A stretch of 64,000 nt of DNA from Fonsecaea monophora (GCF_001642475.1 NW_019173987.1:1-64000), one strand, 5' to 3'; positions 1 to 11,413 are shown, numbered from the stretch's first letter. A program made the numbers and translations. The notes: generated by a model from the sequence alone, not told the origin.

Positions 1-1108
1 TGTTGTATGTTTTTGTGTATTTATTGGTTAATGTACGGGTCTCGTGGTGTATCTGGTGTGGGTGGAGCATCGGCGGAGTAAGATGGGATAAAGAGACAGG
101 GAAGCGTGGGGGGTTTGATTGTCGTGTCCTCGTACAGTCGAGGTCAGAGGAAATCTTGTCTGGATGGATGGATGGACAAGCAATAAGTCAATCCAAGACT
201 CAGGACCATTAAAAACGGACCAGGCGATAGATCGGCAGTCGGACGTAATGGTTACTTCAATAACGGCTCGGTTGTTCGACTGACGATACTGGGTACATTA
301 CTTGGTACAGGAGGTAGAGGCGGGTAAATTATCCACGGGCTGAACTTGGCTGGAGGGAGGCTTGAATGGCACGATCCTTTTCTTTGGTCAGTCCACTCAC
401 ACTCACACTCACATGCAAGACAGCAAGACAGCTATCGTACCTTTAGGTGTGCCAGGTACCCCCATCTTTTGTCCATGCAGGGCTCTGGCCAGCAGCTTGC
501 AGAAGAGGAGGGGTTTCCGGATAGGCCTAGTGATTCAATGAGCCACTGAGCCTGCGCGCAGGCTACGCTGGCTGCGCAGGTGGAATAAACCAACCTCTGT
601 CGATGATAACCTAGTTACTAACAAGGTAGGATCAGAGATGCCGCGCGATTGGCGAGTCCATGTCCGGAATCCATCTTTGGAGGCGCATTTGGGGCTCGAT
701 GGAGATTGCCGGACCACGCCACAGCGGCAATTCATCTCAAGGTTCCGTCAGCCTTGAAACGAAGTTCCCTAGACTCCCCGGTTCTCGCGATCCTGTCCCA
801 TCGTCACTGTGGAGTTTGATACGTTGATACATGGTGGTGGCCGACGAGGTCTCAGTGATGGATATTGTGGCTGGGGTCCAAAAGGCAGAATATAAAAAGA
901 ATGACAGATCCCCCCCCCCCTGTCTTGTGCTGCGTGTGGAACATGCCATTGTTGCTTCGAATATAGTTTTGGTGTCTTTGATCATGAGACATGTCTCTCG
1001 CCTGTTCCTAATCTATGTACAAGTATTACATACCCTGATACCCCGGATGTATTTCGACATGCTCTGAGAATATATCCTTGTTGCCCTAGTGTACAGACAG
1101 ATCGTTCG
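1..1108. other. left-edge intergenic stretch
   Basis: No supported gene. Open frames here are all under about 80 codons, lack recognisable motifs and overlap one another on both strands. The last part is the 3' flank of the minus-strand PET127 gene. A C10-type homopolymer lies near 910-920. An exon of a gene beyond the left edge cannot be excluded. Confidence 0.5.
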
Positions 1109-3883
1109 TCATCTATCATCCCCATATAGTACAACCCGTTTGCGTTGAGCGTCAAGTTTATCCAAATGCCGCCGCCACTGTGCACCGCTGCGGCTCATCG
1201 ATATGAGACGTCGAATATAGAAGCTGGCTGCTTCATCCGCGTCCTGGGGAGCTTCCAGCGTGGCCTTGCGGCGGTTTTTACAGAGGCCGTAATGTCGGCG
1301 GGCTTCGTGGTCGGCGAGCGGCTTGAGTGTGTACTGCAGCGTCCACGTATCTCCTTCTTTCAGGTTCTCAGGTCGGACAACCGGCAGTCCATTGACCAGA
1401 TTCCTAATGTGCAGCTTCCAGGCAGAGAATGGTTTCAGCGTTGGAGATTGTGCAGCCGACCCTTCGATGGCCGCAGAATGAAAATCAGCCGTCCCATCGC
1501 TCGATTTGGCTCCCAGAGCATCGTGGATATTCATGCCCAAGATGCTATCCAGAAACGCGACATTGGCGGCGTTGGAGCCATGAGCGGGACCTCCAGTTGT
1601 GGTAGCTGGAGAGGCGGGAGCTAGAGGGGCATTGGATTTACCCTCGTCACTTTCAGCCTCGAGCTCTGTCTCATCTTCCTCCTCGTCCTCCTCCTCGTCA
1701 CTCTCGTGCGACTGGCTTCGTCGTGGGTTAAACAAACGGTCCTCGAATGCCCGGATCTCTTCCTTTTTCAGGTTTTGAATCTCGACGATCTCTTCCTCCG
1801 TAACCGGCTCCGCAAAGATGTACATGTAAGGCGGAGAGGCAGTCGTGGCCTCCCTGGCCTCAAAGTGAAACCGAAGCGACTGACCTGGGTGCTTCTTCGT
1901 CGCTTCGTTGAAAATGTCGTCGAGAAGCTGAATGCTGAGTGAGAATTCTCGGTCACCTAGAATACGGTCCGACTGTCCGTGCAGTGCCAGATCAAGCTCA
2001 GAAATAGGTACGTATTGAAACCCAAACAGGCGTTCGGTGTTGTGATACGCAACAAAGATGCCGTCCATGCGGCCCATGCGCACCTGAAGGGAGTACTTGA
2101 GAAAGGCAGATCTCATCATATCGTAGTATTCTCGTTCGTACGACTCCCACGTTCCAAACCTCTCTTTGATCTGGTAGCCCGCACCGACTTCATGGTTGTG
2201 GACCATCATTCGGACAGCCGCCACGGCTCGGGTCTTGAGGTCAAACATGCCTGTCCCGGGCAGGCGAGGATCATGTGCGTCTAGTTGAGAACGCAGGAGG
2301 AACTCGCCCAATCCTGAATAGTGATATACTTCAGGCTCAGTGGAGGGCATCGGGGATTCTTTAGCCGCATCCTTGGTCCTTCTGTATCGTTCAAATTCTT
2401 CCTTGTCGAGTGTCAGGAGCTTCTCCATTGAGCGGCCGAGACTCATAAGGATATTTGCAGAATCAAATTCTTTGTCTGCGTCCACGGCATATACACCATC
2501 TTTGTGCCGGAGGAAGATAGCCGTGGGACCTCGCTGCAGTCTGGTAAAGTGGACACCATCATCCTTGAATCCCCGAGTCAAGTTCTCCAAGTTGAGACCC
2601 CGAAAGCCTGAAAGAAGGAAATGGAAATGGGACAGGACCCCCGACATGCTTGAAGTGGAACCGATATACCGTTTCGTGTGTTGCAGAGCCACTTCTCGAA
2701 GATTAGTGTCCTCAGAGGAAGTGATGTACTTGTTCAATGCATCGTAGTTGAACTCAGAGGCAGGCATCAGCGTGCCCAGGTATGGATCGAAGTTCCATAC
2801 TCTTGACCGTGGATCCTGCAATTGGTAGACACCTGGATTGAACAGAACGCGCGACAGATCATGACTCAGTCTCGGCACAGTTGTTGGCTCTGCCATCAAT
2901 GGCACCAGTGAGAAGGCGTCTGCCTTTGCCTCGCGTACATTGTCTCCTTTCATGACGGCAATTCTCGCCTTTTCCTTTTGCTGCGGTATCACCTCATGTT
3001 TGCGTATCGGATCTTGTTTTGGTGTGGGTAGGACATTTGACACACTGATGGTCCCTTCGTCATGTTCTTGTGCAGGAGGGGCAATCATTGAGGGAGGATT
3101 CAGTAGGTCTTTCGGGGTCTCGACCATGAGGGCCTGTGGGTTTGGGGTCGCCGCGCTCTGTGTCACTTCTGGTGCTGAAGATGCCTCTGCCTGCAGACCA
3201 CTGGGATCTGTGACAGCACGACTGTCCAAAAGTCCTAGGGCAGTCAAGACTCTCGCTGCTTCGTCCGAGAGAGGCTTCTTCCCGCTTTTGAAGGGCATCA
3301 CGGCCCCGAGGTCATTGTCCACCTCTTCGTAGGAGCGTCCAGGATACGCCGATCGGAGCCTGGATGCACGGCGTTTGAAACCCTTCCTTTTGAGCTCTGG
3401 CCCATCCAGCACTTGGTCTAGGGTCAAGTCCTCGGTCCTCGATGCAACCTTCGGTATCAATTGAGACGCGATTTTGCGCATCTTCGCCCGGAACATTGAG
3501 AACGCGTTAAGTTCATTTTTCTGTACTGCTGTGAGCTTCCGGGGAGCACGATCTCCTAGTGAGCGCGACCGCGCCGCTGCAGGCTTCCTAGTCGCTTGTC
3601 CTTGTGCCCCTAGCTTCTGACTCGACTTCTTTCGGCCGCCATGAGATGCTTTCCCATTACCGTTCTCGCCATCCGTTTGTATAGACGCTTCTTGGTTCTC
3701 TACGTCGCCTGATGCACCTTGCCGCGTCCGGTTACGGTTCCGGAGACTCTGGACGGTTGTAGAGCAGAGAAATCGAGAAGTTTGCGCAGGTGAGGTCTCG
3801 AGGGAAATCCGCACGCCAGTCCAGGCGCCATGTTTGATCTGACAGGGTGGACATATGTAATGCCTCACCGAGCGAGGCAGCAT
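1109..3883 (-). CDS. PET127: mitochondrial mRNA-processing protein, Pet127 family
   Basis: A single uninterrupted frame of 924 codons starts at the ATG at 3883. The open frame runs 19 codons further up, but only to a TTG. The first ~55 residues are basic and rich in Ser and Arg (they begin MLPRSVRHY), as expected for a mitochondrial presequence. A low-complexity linker follows. The conserved Pet127 core begins at about residue 350 with LSRVLFNPGVYQL and SRVWNFDPYLG and continues through GMFDLKTRAVAAVRMM and the GRMDGIFVAYHNTER segment. An acidic Glu/Asp run follows near residue 750. In yeast, Pet127 is a membrane-associated mitochondrial protein needed for 5' processing and turnover of mitochondrial transcripts; the PD-(D/E)XK nuclease-like fold is known for the family and is not shown here. 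The family call is firm; the exact start is likely. Confidence 0.93.
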   Translation of the reverse strand: MLPRSVRHYICPPCQIKHGAWTGVRISLETSPAQTSRFLCSTTVQSLRNRNRTRQGASGDVENQEASIQTDGENGNGKASHGGRKKSSQKLGAQGQATRKPAAARSRSLGDRAPRKLTAVQKNELNAFSMFRAKMRKIASQLIPKVASRTEDLTLDQVLDGPELKRKGFKRRASRLRSAYPGRSYEEVDNDLGAVMPFKSGKKPLSDEAARVLTALGLLDSRAVTDPSGLQAEASSAPEVTQSAATPNPQALMVETPKDLLNPPSMIAPPAQEHDEGTISVSNVLPTPKQDPIRKHEVIPQQKEKARIAVMKGDNVREAKADAFSLVPLMAEPTTVPRLSHDLSRVLFNPGVYQLQDPRSRVWNFDPYLGTLMPASEFNYDALNKYITSSEDTNLREVALQHTKRYIGSTSSMSGVLSHFHFLLSGFRGLNLENLTRGFKDDGVHFTRLQRGPTAIFLRHKDGVYAVDADKEFDSANILMSLGRSMEKLLTLDKEEFERYRRTKDAAKESPMPSTEPEVYHYSGLGEFLLRSQLDAHDPRLPGTGMFDLKTRAVAAVRMMVHNHEVGAGYQIKERFGTWESYEREYYDMMRSAFLKYSLQVRMGRMDGIFVAYHNTERLFGFQYVPISELDLALHGQSDRILGDREFSLSIQLLDDIFNEATKKHPGQSLRFHFEAREATTASPPYMYIFAEPVTEEEIVEIQNLKKEEIRAFEDRLFNPRRSQSHESDEEEDEEEDETELEAESDEGKSNAPLAPASPATTTGGPAHGSNAANVAFLDSILGMNIHDALGAKSSDGTADFHSAAIEGSAAQSPTLKPFSAWKLHIRNLVNGLPVVRPENLKEGDTWTLQYTLKPLADHEARRHYGLCKNRRKATLEAPQDADEAASFYIRRLISMSRSGAQWRRHLDKLDAQRKRVVLYGDDR

Positions 3884-4423
3884 GTGAAAAATGATCCCAA
3901 CGAGGACAGGGAGGAATGACGGTCTATGCCCGAGTTGCAAAGGGACTATTCCTGCAGGAGAGACAACCCAGTCGACGAAGAAGTCTGGAAAAATAAGGAC
4001 CGAAGAACCAAATCGTGCCTATGTGAGTCTGTTACAAGGTAGCGAAAGAAATGGACTACCAGAGTAAATGTCTGGTCGCATGCTTGAGCCTGGACTTCAC
4101 TCGATACTTTTTTTCCAGGAATCACCCAAATATTTTCATATACTTTGCCGTAGTCCTTCGAGTAGTTTGGAGCATACGCTCAGCCTTGTCCCAGCGTCTT
4201 CATCCCTTCGCCACGGTAGCAGATCTTAGAAACTCTTCCTATTGCAATCAACTGAAGTCAATGTATTGGCTAGCTGAAGCAAATTGAACTCAGAACAAGA
4301 TTCGCCACGCTTGAATTGCTGTCACCAAAGTCTATCGTCTATGCCATGTACCGTATGTCTCTCCTTCTAATCCCTATTGCCGGCCAAAATCACCACCATA
4401 CTATCAACACATGTACCCGGTCT
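3884..4423. other. intergenic region between PET127 and the SDR gene
   Basis: This is the promoter side of PET127 and the 3' side of the minus-strand dehydrogenase. No conserved open frame or RNA gene was recognised. Confidence 0.5.
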
Positions 4424-5104
4424 TTACCAGGACAGAATTGTGCCGTCTATGTTGAAAAACTTGGCTCCATCAGCACTGGTCAGTTCATCGACGATCTTCA
4501 TGATCTGCTGCACGGACTCGAGCGGTGGCATGGCACCGTCGCCTCCAACCCGGCCCATATCGGTGTCGACCCAGCCCGGATGTATGGCAACCACAGTGAA
4601 ACCATCTTCGTGCAGCTCGTTGTGGAACTGAACGGTCAACATGTTGCCGGCAGCTTTGGAGGTCGCATAGGGTCCGCGAAGTCCCCATTTCTCGCCGACT
4701 TGGCTCGCAAGTGAAGCCGCTGTGGAAGAGATGTAAATAATCTTTCGAGTCTTGCGGGCTCGCAGTGCAGGGAGGAAGGCGTTGACGACTCGGTGAGGAC
4801 CAGCGACATTTGTATCAAGGTAGTGAAGAAGTCTGTCGGAAGAGATCTTGGTGAGGAGCTCATCTTCCCCAATGGCACCATTGACGATCAACGTGTCTGC
4901 TTCTTTAACGAGTGCAGCTGCAGCGTCGACAGATTTCTGGTTAATCTGGTCGAGCTCGAGTACATCAACATTGGCTTTGCCCAGATCGAAGGGTTTGCGC
5001 ATCGTTGCGAGGACATGGTGTTCAGGCTTCTGCGCGATATATTTTGCCAACTCGAGACCAATACCCCTGCTTGCACCTATGACGATGGTTGTATTGGCAT
5101 TCAT
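4424..5104 (-). CDS. short-chain dehydrogenase/reductase (SDR)
   Basis: An intronless 226-residue protein starts at the ATG at 5104. The frame extends upstream to 5311, but that part is not protein-like and contains a TATAAAG element, so the internal ATG is preferred. The classical SDR layout is visible: the glycine-rich cofactor motif GASRGIG at residues 10-16, NGAIG near 75 in place of the usual NNAG, a catalytic Ser in ISSTAAS near 126, and Tyr146 with Lys150 in YATSK. The motif HPGWVDTDMG near 170 is common in small fungal SDRs. The expected reaction is NAD(P)(H)-dependent carbonyl or alcohol conversion. No membrane segment or targeting signal is seen, so it is probably cytosolic. The substrate cannot be read from the sequence, and the neighbours give no pathway clue. 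Confidence 0.9.
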   Translation of the reverse strand: MNANTTIVIGASRGIGLELAKYIAQKPEHHVLATMRKPFDLGKANVDVLELDQINQKSVDAAAALVKEADTLIVNGAIGEDELLTKISSDRLLHYLDTNVAGPHRVVNAFLPALRARKTRKIIYISSTAASLASQVGEKWGLRGPYATSKAAGNMLTVQFHNELHEDGFTVVAIHPGWVDTDMGRVGGDGAMPPLESVQQIMKIVDELTSADGAKFFNIDGTILSW

Positions 5105-5670
5105 GATGAAGAAGATCTCTTGGGAGTATAGCTTTTGGATTTGCTCAAAATGTTCCGGGAAGAATAGCTTTCTGTCGTGGAATCTGCGCGGTTTAGACTG
5201 AATTGGTTGTTGAGGATGAACAACAGAATGCAAAAAAAGGCAAGACAAGAGACTCTGCTTTATAGCCATCTCCATCGATCGAGACGCAAGCCATGATGAA
5301 ATGGATGTCACCTTCGTCTTCTCTGCAATTAGTCACTGACCCCTTTATACAGACAAGGCTGAGCTGCATGCGGAGCGGCGGAAGTAGAAAACCTCCGCAA
5401 GCCCGTGGGAGCTGCTGGGTCAAGACACGAGCACAAGGATATATCAACCAGTCAGCTGCCGAGTTCAAGCTCAGGAGCAGCTGATCATTTGTCCGACACA
5501 ACCACTTATGAAGATCTCAGTGGCTTGCATGTTTTGAAATGCTTGACGTGTTGCGGAACGAGGAAAAAAGCCATAGTTCCGTGTGGACATGACTGGTACC
5601 GTAGAGTTCTTTCATACTCTAGACAGTTCAAGCGAAAAGCCTGCCGCACCCACCAGAAATGAGCGGCGCA
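5105..5670. other. intergenic region: SDR promoter and ADE5,7 3' flank
   Basis: No supported gene. It holds the upstream region of the SDR gene, including the TATA-like element at 5258-5264, and the terminator side of ADE5,7. Confidence 0.5.
5258..5264 (-). promoter_or_regulatory. candidate TATA box of the SDR gene
   Basis: The minus strand reads TATAAAG about 155 bases before the chosen start at 5104. This is a motif match plus position only; transcription start is unknown. Confidence 0.35.
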
Positions 5671-8058
5671 TTAGGACGGACCCCATGAGTCGAGATTCTG
5701 AAGCTTACAAGCCTCCTGTCCTGCTTGTCTCTCGACCAGCTTACCGATCTTGTAGACGGTTTCACCCTCAGCTTCGAGAATTTTCTTCACCTCCCCGGAT
5801 GCAACGTCAGACACGACAAGGGCCATACCTATCCCATTGTTGAAAGTCCGACTCATCTCTTCGTTGCTGACATTTCCTGCTTGTTGAAGCCACTTAAAGA
5901 CACCCGGGCGACCCCAAGCAGAAACGTCGATTTTGGCGGCAAGATGGCTGGGAAGCATTCTGGGTACATTTTCCAAGAGCCCGCCGCCTGTGATATGCGC
6001 CATACCCTTCACCAAGTCTCGCTTGACTGCTTGTAGTAAAGAAACAACATAGATCCGGGTCGGGGTAAGCAGTGATCTGCCCACCGTCGTTTCGAGATTC
6101 CACGGAGCAGTGTCTGATAACGCCAGATGCATTTTCTCAACGATGCGACGGACCAGGGAGAAACCGTTCGAGTGAATCCCACTCGATGCCAGACCTAGGA
6201 GGACATCGCCTTCGACCATGCTCTCGAGATCGGGCAATATTCTCTTACCGGCAGGGATATCAACAGCCCCTAGAGCGGCACCAACTGCATCGTATTCGGT
6301 GCCACTCAACAGACCAGGCATTTCAGCAGTCTCTCCTCCGACGAGTGCACAATTTGCAATCTTACAGCCCTCGCAGACACCTCGAATGAAATCACTCGCG
6401 ATATCCACGTCCAGGATACTGCAAGTGTAGCAGTCGAGGAACATGAGTGGTTCTGCTCCTTGCACAACGAGGTCATTCACGTTCATAGCGACCAAGTCGA
6501 TGCCGACAGTGTCGTGGACATTCATCGCATGGGCAATCTTGAGTTTTGTGCCAACTCCGTCGATGGCTCCAATGACAATTGGAGACTTTTCGTGGTAACC
6601 CGCTTTTGCAAGGTCAAAGGCACCGCCAAAGCCACCTATGACGGCGTCTGCCCCAGGACGTGCGGTCGCCTTCACTGCAGGCTTGATCCTGGAAACGAGG
6701 TTGTTCCCTGCGTCGATAGACACTCCGGCTGACGCATAGGTCATCACAGCCTCTTCTGCGCCGTTTTCCTGCGCTTTTCGCTTGAAAGCCCGATGGCCGA
6801 TGTCTTTGCGGAAGTGCATACCATTGAATTTGATGCACTCCATTCCCTTATATGCCTTAGCCACCGCCTCTTCCAATGTCTCCGCAGTTGATGTCGAGCC
6901 AATCACACGGCCTCCAACAGAAATTATTTGCTTTCCATCTCTAACTGTACCGGCGTGAAAGACGAAGGTATCAGCGGGAGTTTGCTGTATTGAGATGGGT
7001 CTATTTTTTGCATAAGTGCCTGGGTAGCCTTCAGCGCATGCCACCACCGTAGCCGCAAACTTGGATTCAATCTTGAGTTCAACACCATCCAACCAATGTT
7101 CTGTACAGGCCAGCATTACCTTGGCCAGATCGGTGTCATCGCTAAGTAGAGGCAGCAGGGTTTGTGTTTCTGGGTCTCCTCCTCTGACGTTGTATTCGAG
7201 GACTTTGGGTCCGTTTTTGGTGATCATCAAGCCAGTAAATAGCATGCCGACGAAGGGCATGCCCTCACGCCGCATACAGTCGACTGTAGGTTGAACAATT
7301 TCCCGGTCAATCTGTGCAATAAGCTCTTTCGAGGCGACTCTGGTCGGCGCGTAGCAGCCCATGCCTCCAGTGTTTGGGCCCTGATCACCATCGAAGACAC
7401 GCTTGTGATCTTGAGCAGGCGGCAATGACCGAATAGTGTAACCATCACTGAAAGAGAGCACACTCAGCTCCTCGCCCTCCAGAAACTCCTCGATCACGAC
7501 CTGTGAGCCGGCCGAGCCGAACTCGCGAGCTACCATGATCATCTTCAGGGCATCATGCGCCTCCTGTTTCGTCTTGGGGATTATGACGCCCTTCCCAGCG
7601 GCAAGACCGTCAGCCTTGATCACGACATCATGGTTGACCGAGTCCAGGTATTCACGTGCAGATTCGTAGTCGCTGAAATTCCGGAATGCTGCCGTCGGAA
7701 TGCCGTGACGAAGCATAAAGTCCTTTGAGAAGGCTTTGGAGCCTTCCATTCTCGCAGCGGCCTTGCTGGGTCCAAAGCAGCGGATGCCCACGGCTCTGAA
7801 GAACTGCTCAATACCCGCGACCAGAGGGGCCTCTGGGCCCACGACAACCAAGTTCAAACCATGCTTCCTCGCATGGGCAACGAGCTCTGTGAAGTCATCG
7901 GTGGATATGTGCACATTGACGATATTGTCAGCCTCTGTACCTCCGTTACCGGGGGCAACATGGACCACATCGACCGAAGGCGACCTGGATAACTTCCAGG
8001 CAAGGGCATGTTCTCGGCCGCCTGCACCAACAACGAGGATTCGTAGTCTCTCCGCCAT
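5671..8058 (-). CDS. ADE5,7: bifunctional phosphoribosylamine-glycine ligase / phosphoribosylformylglycinamidine cyclo-ligase
   Basis: An intronless 795-residue protein, the usual length for fungal Ade5,7. The N-terminal half is GARS: it starts RILVVGAGGREHALAWKL, has the ATP-grasp stretch VIKADGLAAGKGV near residue 150, and LEYNVRGGDPETQ near 290. The C-terminal half is AIRS: GFGGAFDL near 475, DGVGTKLKIA near 500, VGGETAEMPG near 580, GLASSGIHSNGFSLVR near 630 and AHITGGGL near 695. It catalyses steps 2 and 5 of de novo purine synthesis in the cytosol. The ATG at 8058 sits directly before the conserved beta strand, which fixes the start. No odd feature was noted. Yeast alleles are regulated by Bas1/Pho2, but nothing in this promoter shows that. 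Confidence 0.98.
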   Translation of the reverse strand: MAERLRILVVGAGGREHALAWKLSRSPSVDVVHVAPGNGGTEADNIVNVHISTDDFTELVAHARKHGLNLVVVGPEAPLVAGIEQFFRAVGIRCFGPSKAAARMEGSKAFSKDFMLRHGIPTAAFRNFSDYESAREYLDSVNHDVVIKADGLAAGKGVIIPKTKQEAHDALKMIMVAREFGSAGSQVVIEEFLEGEELSVLSFSDGYTIRSLPPAQDHKRVFDGDQGPNTGGMGCYAPTRVASKELIAQIDREIVQPTVDCMRREGMPFVGMLFTGLMITKNGPKVLEYNVRGGDPETQTLLPLLSDDTDLAKVMLACTEHWLDGVELKIESKFAATVVACAEGYPGTYAKNRPISIQQTPADTFVFHAGTVRDGKQIISVGGRVIGSTSTAETLEEAVAKAYKGMECIKFNGMHFRKDIGHRAFKRKAQENGAEEAVMTYASAGVSIDAGNNLVSRIKPAVKATARPGADAVIGGFGGAFDLAKAGYHEKSPIVIGAIDGVGTKLKIAHAMNVHDTVGIDLVAMNVNDLVVQGAEPLMFLDCYTCSILDVDIASDFIRGVCEGCKIANCALVGGETAEMPGLLSGTEYDAVGAALGAVDIPAGKRILPDLESMVEGDVLLGLASSGIHSNGFSLVRRIVEKMHLALSDTAPWNLETTVGRSLLTPTRIYVVSLLQAVKRDLVKGMAHITGGGLLENVPRMLPSHLAAKIDVSAWGRPGVFKWLQQAGNVSNEEMSRTFNNGIGMALVVSDVASGEVKKILEAEGETVYKIGKLVERQAGQEACKLQNLDSWGPS

Positions 8059-9506
8059 TGTAAGGTATGTAGGTCCAGGAAAAAGACTCGAAAAGGAGCA
8101 GTCAGAGTCCCGCCCAAGAAGTAAAATCGTAGTCTAGCATTAAATCGGCGAGACCAGCTCTTAGAACCAAAAGACGTCAAGAGGAGGGGCAGAGAGAGAA
8201 AAAATGAGAATTGATGCCAAGCCATGGAAAATCTCGTCGCGGTTCATCCCCTTTAGGAAAGGAATTGGCGCCGTCCTACTGTCTACTACATCCAGCCCCG
8301 CCACACTTGCTTTATCTGGCTAAGTGACTATTATCACACATTTCACTGGGCATTTTTATGCATTAGATGAAATTAGTGAGGGACTTGAGTGGAATAGTAA
8401 AAGCAGCGCCGAGCCGACATTCCGAAATGCCTCCAGGAGAGCAAGATAGCGAGAGAGGTTCAGCACCAACATTGTATTCATTCCCATCTAGTCATTGTGC
8501 AGAGTGCTAGCTTGGCTAATCAGCAGGTGATGACAGCAAATCATTGAAAATCAAAACATAGACTCTATTACCAGAAGACTAGGTCATCCAGAGTCACGAG
8601 GGGATGTAGATTGACTGCGACTGAGGCTAGCTCCCTGTAAGTTCAGTCCACAACAATTAGGCTGCGAGGAGACCGTAGAATAGCATAGTAGGTAGGATAC
8701 ATCATGATCGAAGCACTTGAGACAGGAATTCTATATTAACCCAGCTCACTTTCTAACCCCATATCTGCACGATTCTCTTCCTGTCCAAGAGGTGTGACGA
8801 GGCAGTAGCATGGCGACGGTGGAAAGTTGTCGCGTACCGTCTGGCTCAGCAGACTCAATTCGATCCAAGTCACGAAGATGCATAAATGTGAAGGGACTGC
8901 AAAAGTTCTGTCTCTCGGGTGTTCCCCATGATATCTTCTGGACAGTTGTCTCGTCGCGGCTGAAAAAGCGAACTCCCTGCTATGATACATCCCTGAACCC
9001 ACCAACTTGCAGCCACATTGAATTTTTCTCCCGACAACTGGCAAAGAAACCGATCAAATATCAAGTCACTTCTCGCATAGCAACAAAATACCGATGAAGG
9101 GTAAAGGAGGATAAAACCGAGAATGGTGGAAAAATTGACGAGTCGCGTGGGCGGATTTTGGTTTGCCATTTGTGGCTCCGATTGGCCCGATCAAGTTTTG
9201 TGGAGGGGACGAGGGAAGACTCTCGAGATCTTCGGTCTGGACTTTTTCTCTCTCTCCAAAAGCAAAAAGAATGGAAAGAGGGAGGAGTTGAGAGCGCACA
9301 TCGCATGTGGTGAAAGAAGAACCACCTTCAGAGAAAAGGACGAAGGAAAAAGGGAACATAAGCAAACATCCACTTTTTTTTTCTCTTTCCATGACTTGGA
9401 CCACAGAGTCATAAACACTTGCGCCAACCTCGACCGCAACCTCAACACATACACCCACGCATACAGACGTATCTCTCCAGGGTCCTAAGGGAACGTAGAT
9501 CGCGCC
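8059..9506. other. divergent intergenic region between ADE5,7 and THR1
   Basis: About 1.45 kb separating two divergent biosynthetic genes. Short open frames are present on both strands but none has a motif. The final 300 bases before THR1 are purine-rich and then pyrimidine-rich (T9 near 9375), typical of a fungal promoter and 5' leader. No RNA gene was recognised. Confidence 0.5.
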
Positions 9507-10975
9507 ATGTATCTCATCAGTGAGTTTGACCCTTGTGGCACACACCTTGATCTATGTGACCAGGCTAACAGCGAGATAGAGATACCATGTTCGTCCGCCA
9601 ACATCGGTGAGTTTCAGCCTTGTGTGCCAATGCCATGTTACGAAGGCCTGATACTTCGGCCTTTCTTTCTCGTGCTGCTAATCCCTGACAACGTCTTCAC
9701 TCACATTCAGGCCCCGGATTCGATGTCATCGGCCTCGCCCTGTCCATGTACCTCGAAATCCGAGTCAGCATCGACCGATCAGCGCCGGCAGACCCATCGT
9801 CGAACCCGCTCAACTGCACCGTCAGCTACACGGGCGTGGGCGCCGAGGACATCGACCTGAACCCAGAAAACAACCTGCTAACGCGCACGGCACTGTACGT
9901 GCTGCGGTGCCACCAGCAGCATGAGTTCCCGGCGCAGACGCACGTGCACATCCATAATCCCATCCCCCTGGGCCGCGGGCTGGGATCCTCAGGCGCCGCC
10001 GTGGTTGGCGGCGTGCTCCTCGGCAACGTCGTCGGCGGACTGAATCTGCCCAAGGCCCGGCTCCTGGACTTCTGCCTCATGGTCGAGCGGCACCCGGACA
10101 ACGTCGCCGCCGCCCTCTACGGCGGCTTCGTGGGCACCTACCTCAACGAGCTCGACCCAGTCGACATGGCGCGCAAGGAGGTCCCGCTCTCAGAGGTCCT
10201 TCCCCAACCGGCCGGTGGCGTCGACACTGGCCTCATCCCCCCGATCCCGCCCGAGAATATAGGCCACTACAGGAGATTCAACTGGGCCAAGGAGATCAAG
10301 GCTCTGGCAATCATCCCGGACTTTGAGGTGAGCACGGCCAAAGCCAGACAGGTATTGCCAACCGAGTATTCTAGACAGGACATGGTAAGTTTTTTTCCCC
10401 TCCCTCCATCTCTCTAGACGTTTGTTATGGTTTTACCGAATTCTTCCCTTGAAAAGGGGAGGAAAGGGGGAAATTTCCTACCTGCTATCGCGCGAGCGAA
10501 AGGACGAAAGCCAAAAGGAACAAGAGACATACATGCATGGCAGTACTGATTCATCCCTCTCCCGCCTCCTCGGGGATCGCGGGCACAGATCTTCAATCTT
10601 CAACGCATCGCCCTCCTCACCACCGTCCTCTCCGACTCCCCTCCCGACCCCTCGCTCATCTACTCCGCCATGCAAGACAGGATCCATCAGCCTTACCGCG
10701 CCGGTCTCATCCCCGCCCTCCCCTCCATACTATCCTCCATGTCCCCCCAGACACACCCGGGACTCCTGGGAATCTGCCTGTCCGGCGCGGGACCCACCAT
10801 ATTGGCCCTCGCCACGGACAATTTCGAGAGCATCGCCCGTGTCATCATCAAGAAGTTCGAGGACGAGGGAATTACTTGTGAGTGGAAAGTCTTGGAGCCG
10901 GCCGAAGATGGCGCCACCGTGCAGGAAGTGCCCGGTGATGTGCTATCGTATCGGAAAGAGATCAGCAAAGCCTGA
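9507..10975 (+). CDS. THR1: homoserine kinase
   Basis: Three exons: 9507-9606, 9711-10384 and 10589-10975, giving 386 residues. Joining exons 1 and 2 restores the GHMP signature start PCSSANIGPGFDVIGLALS. The ATP-binding loop PLGRGLGSSGAA is at about residues 119-130. DMIFNLQRIALL bridges exons 2 and 3, and GICLSGAGPTILALA is near the C terminus. The enzyme phosphorylates L-homoserine with ATP, the first committed step to threonine, in the cytosol. Introns have GTGAGT...CAG and GTAAGT...CAG ends. The first ~23 residues are unlike other homoserine kinases, which usually begin only a few residues before the SSANIG block. The ATG at 9507 is the only in-frame one in that open stretch, so the N terminus is the weak point. 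Yeast Thr1 is 357 residues. Confidence 0.93.
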
Positions 10976-11413
10976 CCACCACCGTCCACTGGATGACTAC
11001 TGGTCCATATCAGAGCCATGTGCCTCTTCGGGAGATGCTTGTGGGGGACTGGACACCATACAGACACGCTTCAGGACACGACTTTTGCACATGCCGACCA
11101 AAAAAACACGAGGGGAAGACCTAAGCTTGCTCGCATTGCGTTCTAGACACTATCTGGAATGATGATACTCATTGAAGATGTTACTTTTGTCCCGGTACAC
11201 GCTCCAATGACTCAAGTGTCCTGAAGATGTTCAGACACGCCTCTGTGCTACGCTGGAGCACTTTGGATCCTTTCCCTTCGCTCCTCGCTCCCACAATCTA
11301 TGCTCCACGTGCCATTTAATTTCATCATGACCTTGTTCTCGTTGACAGCTTGCTCTAGAAATTTGCTGCGTCGCGTCCAACTACTTCAAGCATACCCGAT
11401 GCTCAAAGAGTGT
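10976..11413. other. convergent intergenic region between THR1 and actin
   Basis: This is the 3' flank of both genes, which are transcribed toward each other. No gene was recognised. Confidence 0.5.

Noticed and set aside
5105..5311. N-terminal extension of the SDR to 295 residues
   Set aside because: The extension starts at GTG, includes a TATAAAG element and is not SDR-like; the ATG at 5104 places the Rossmann strand at the expected position.
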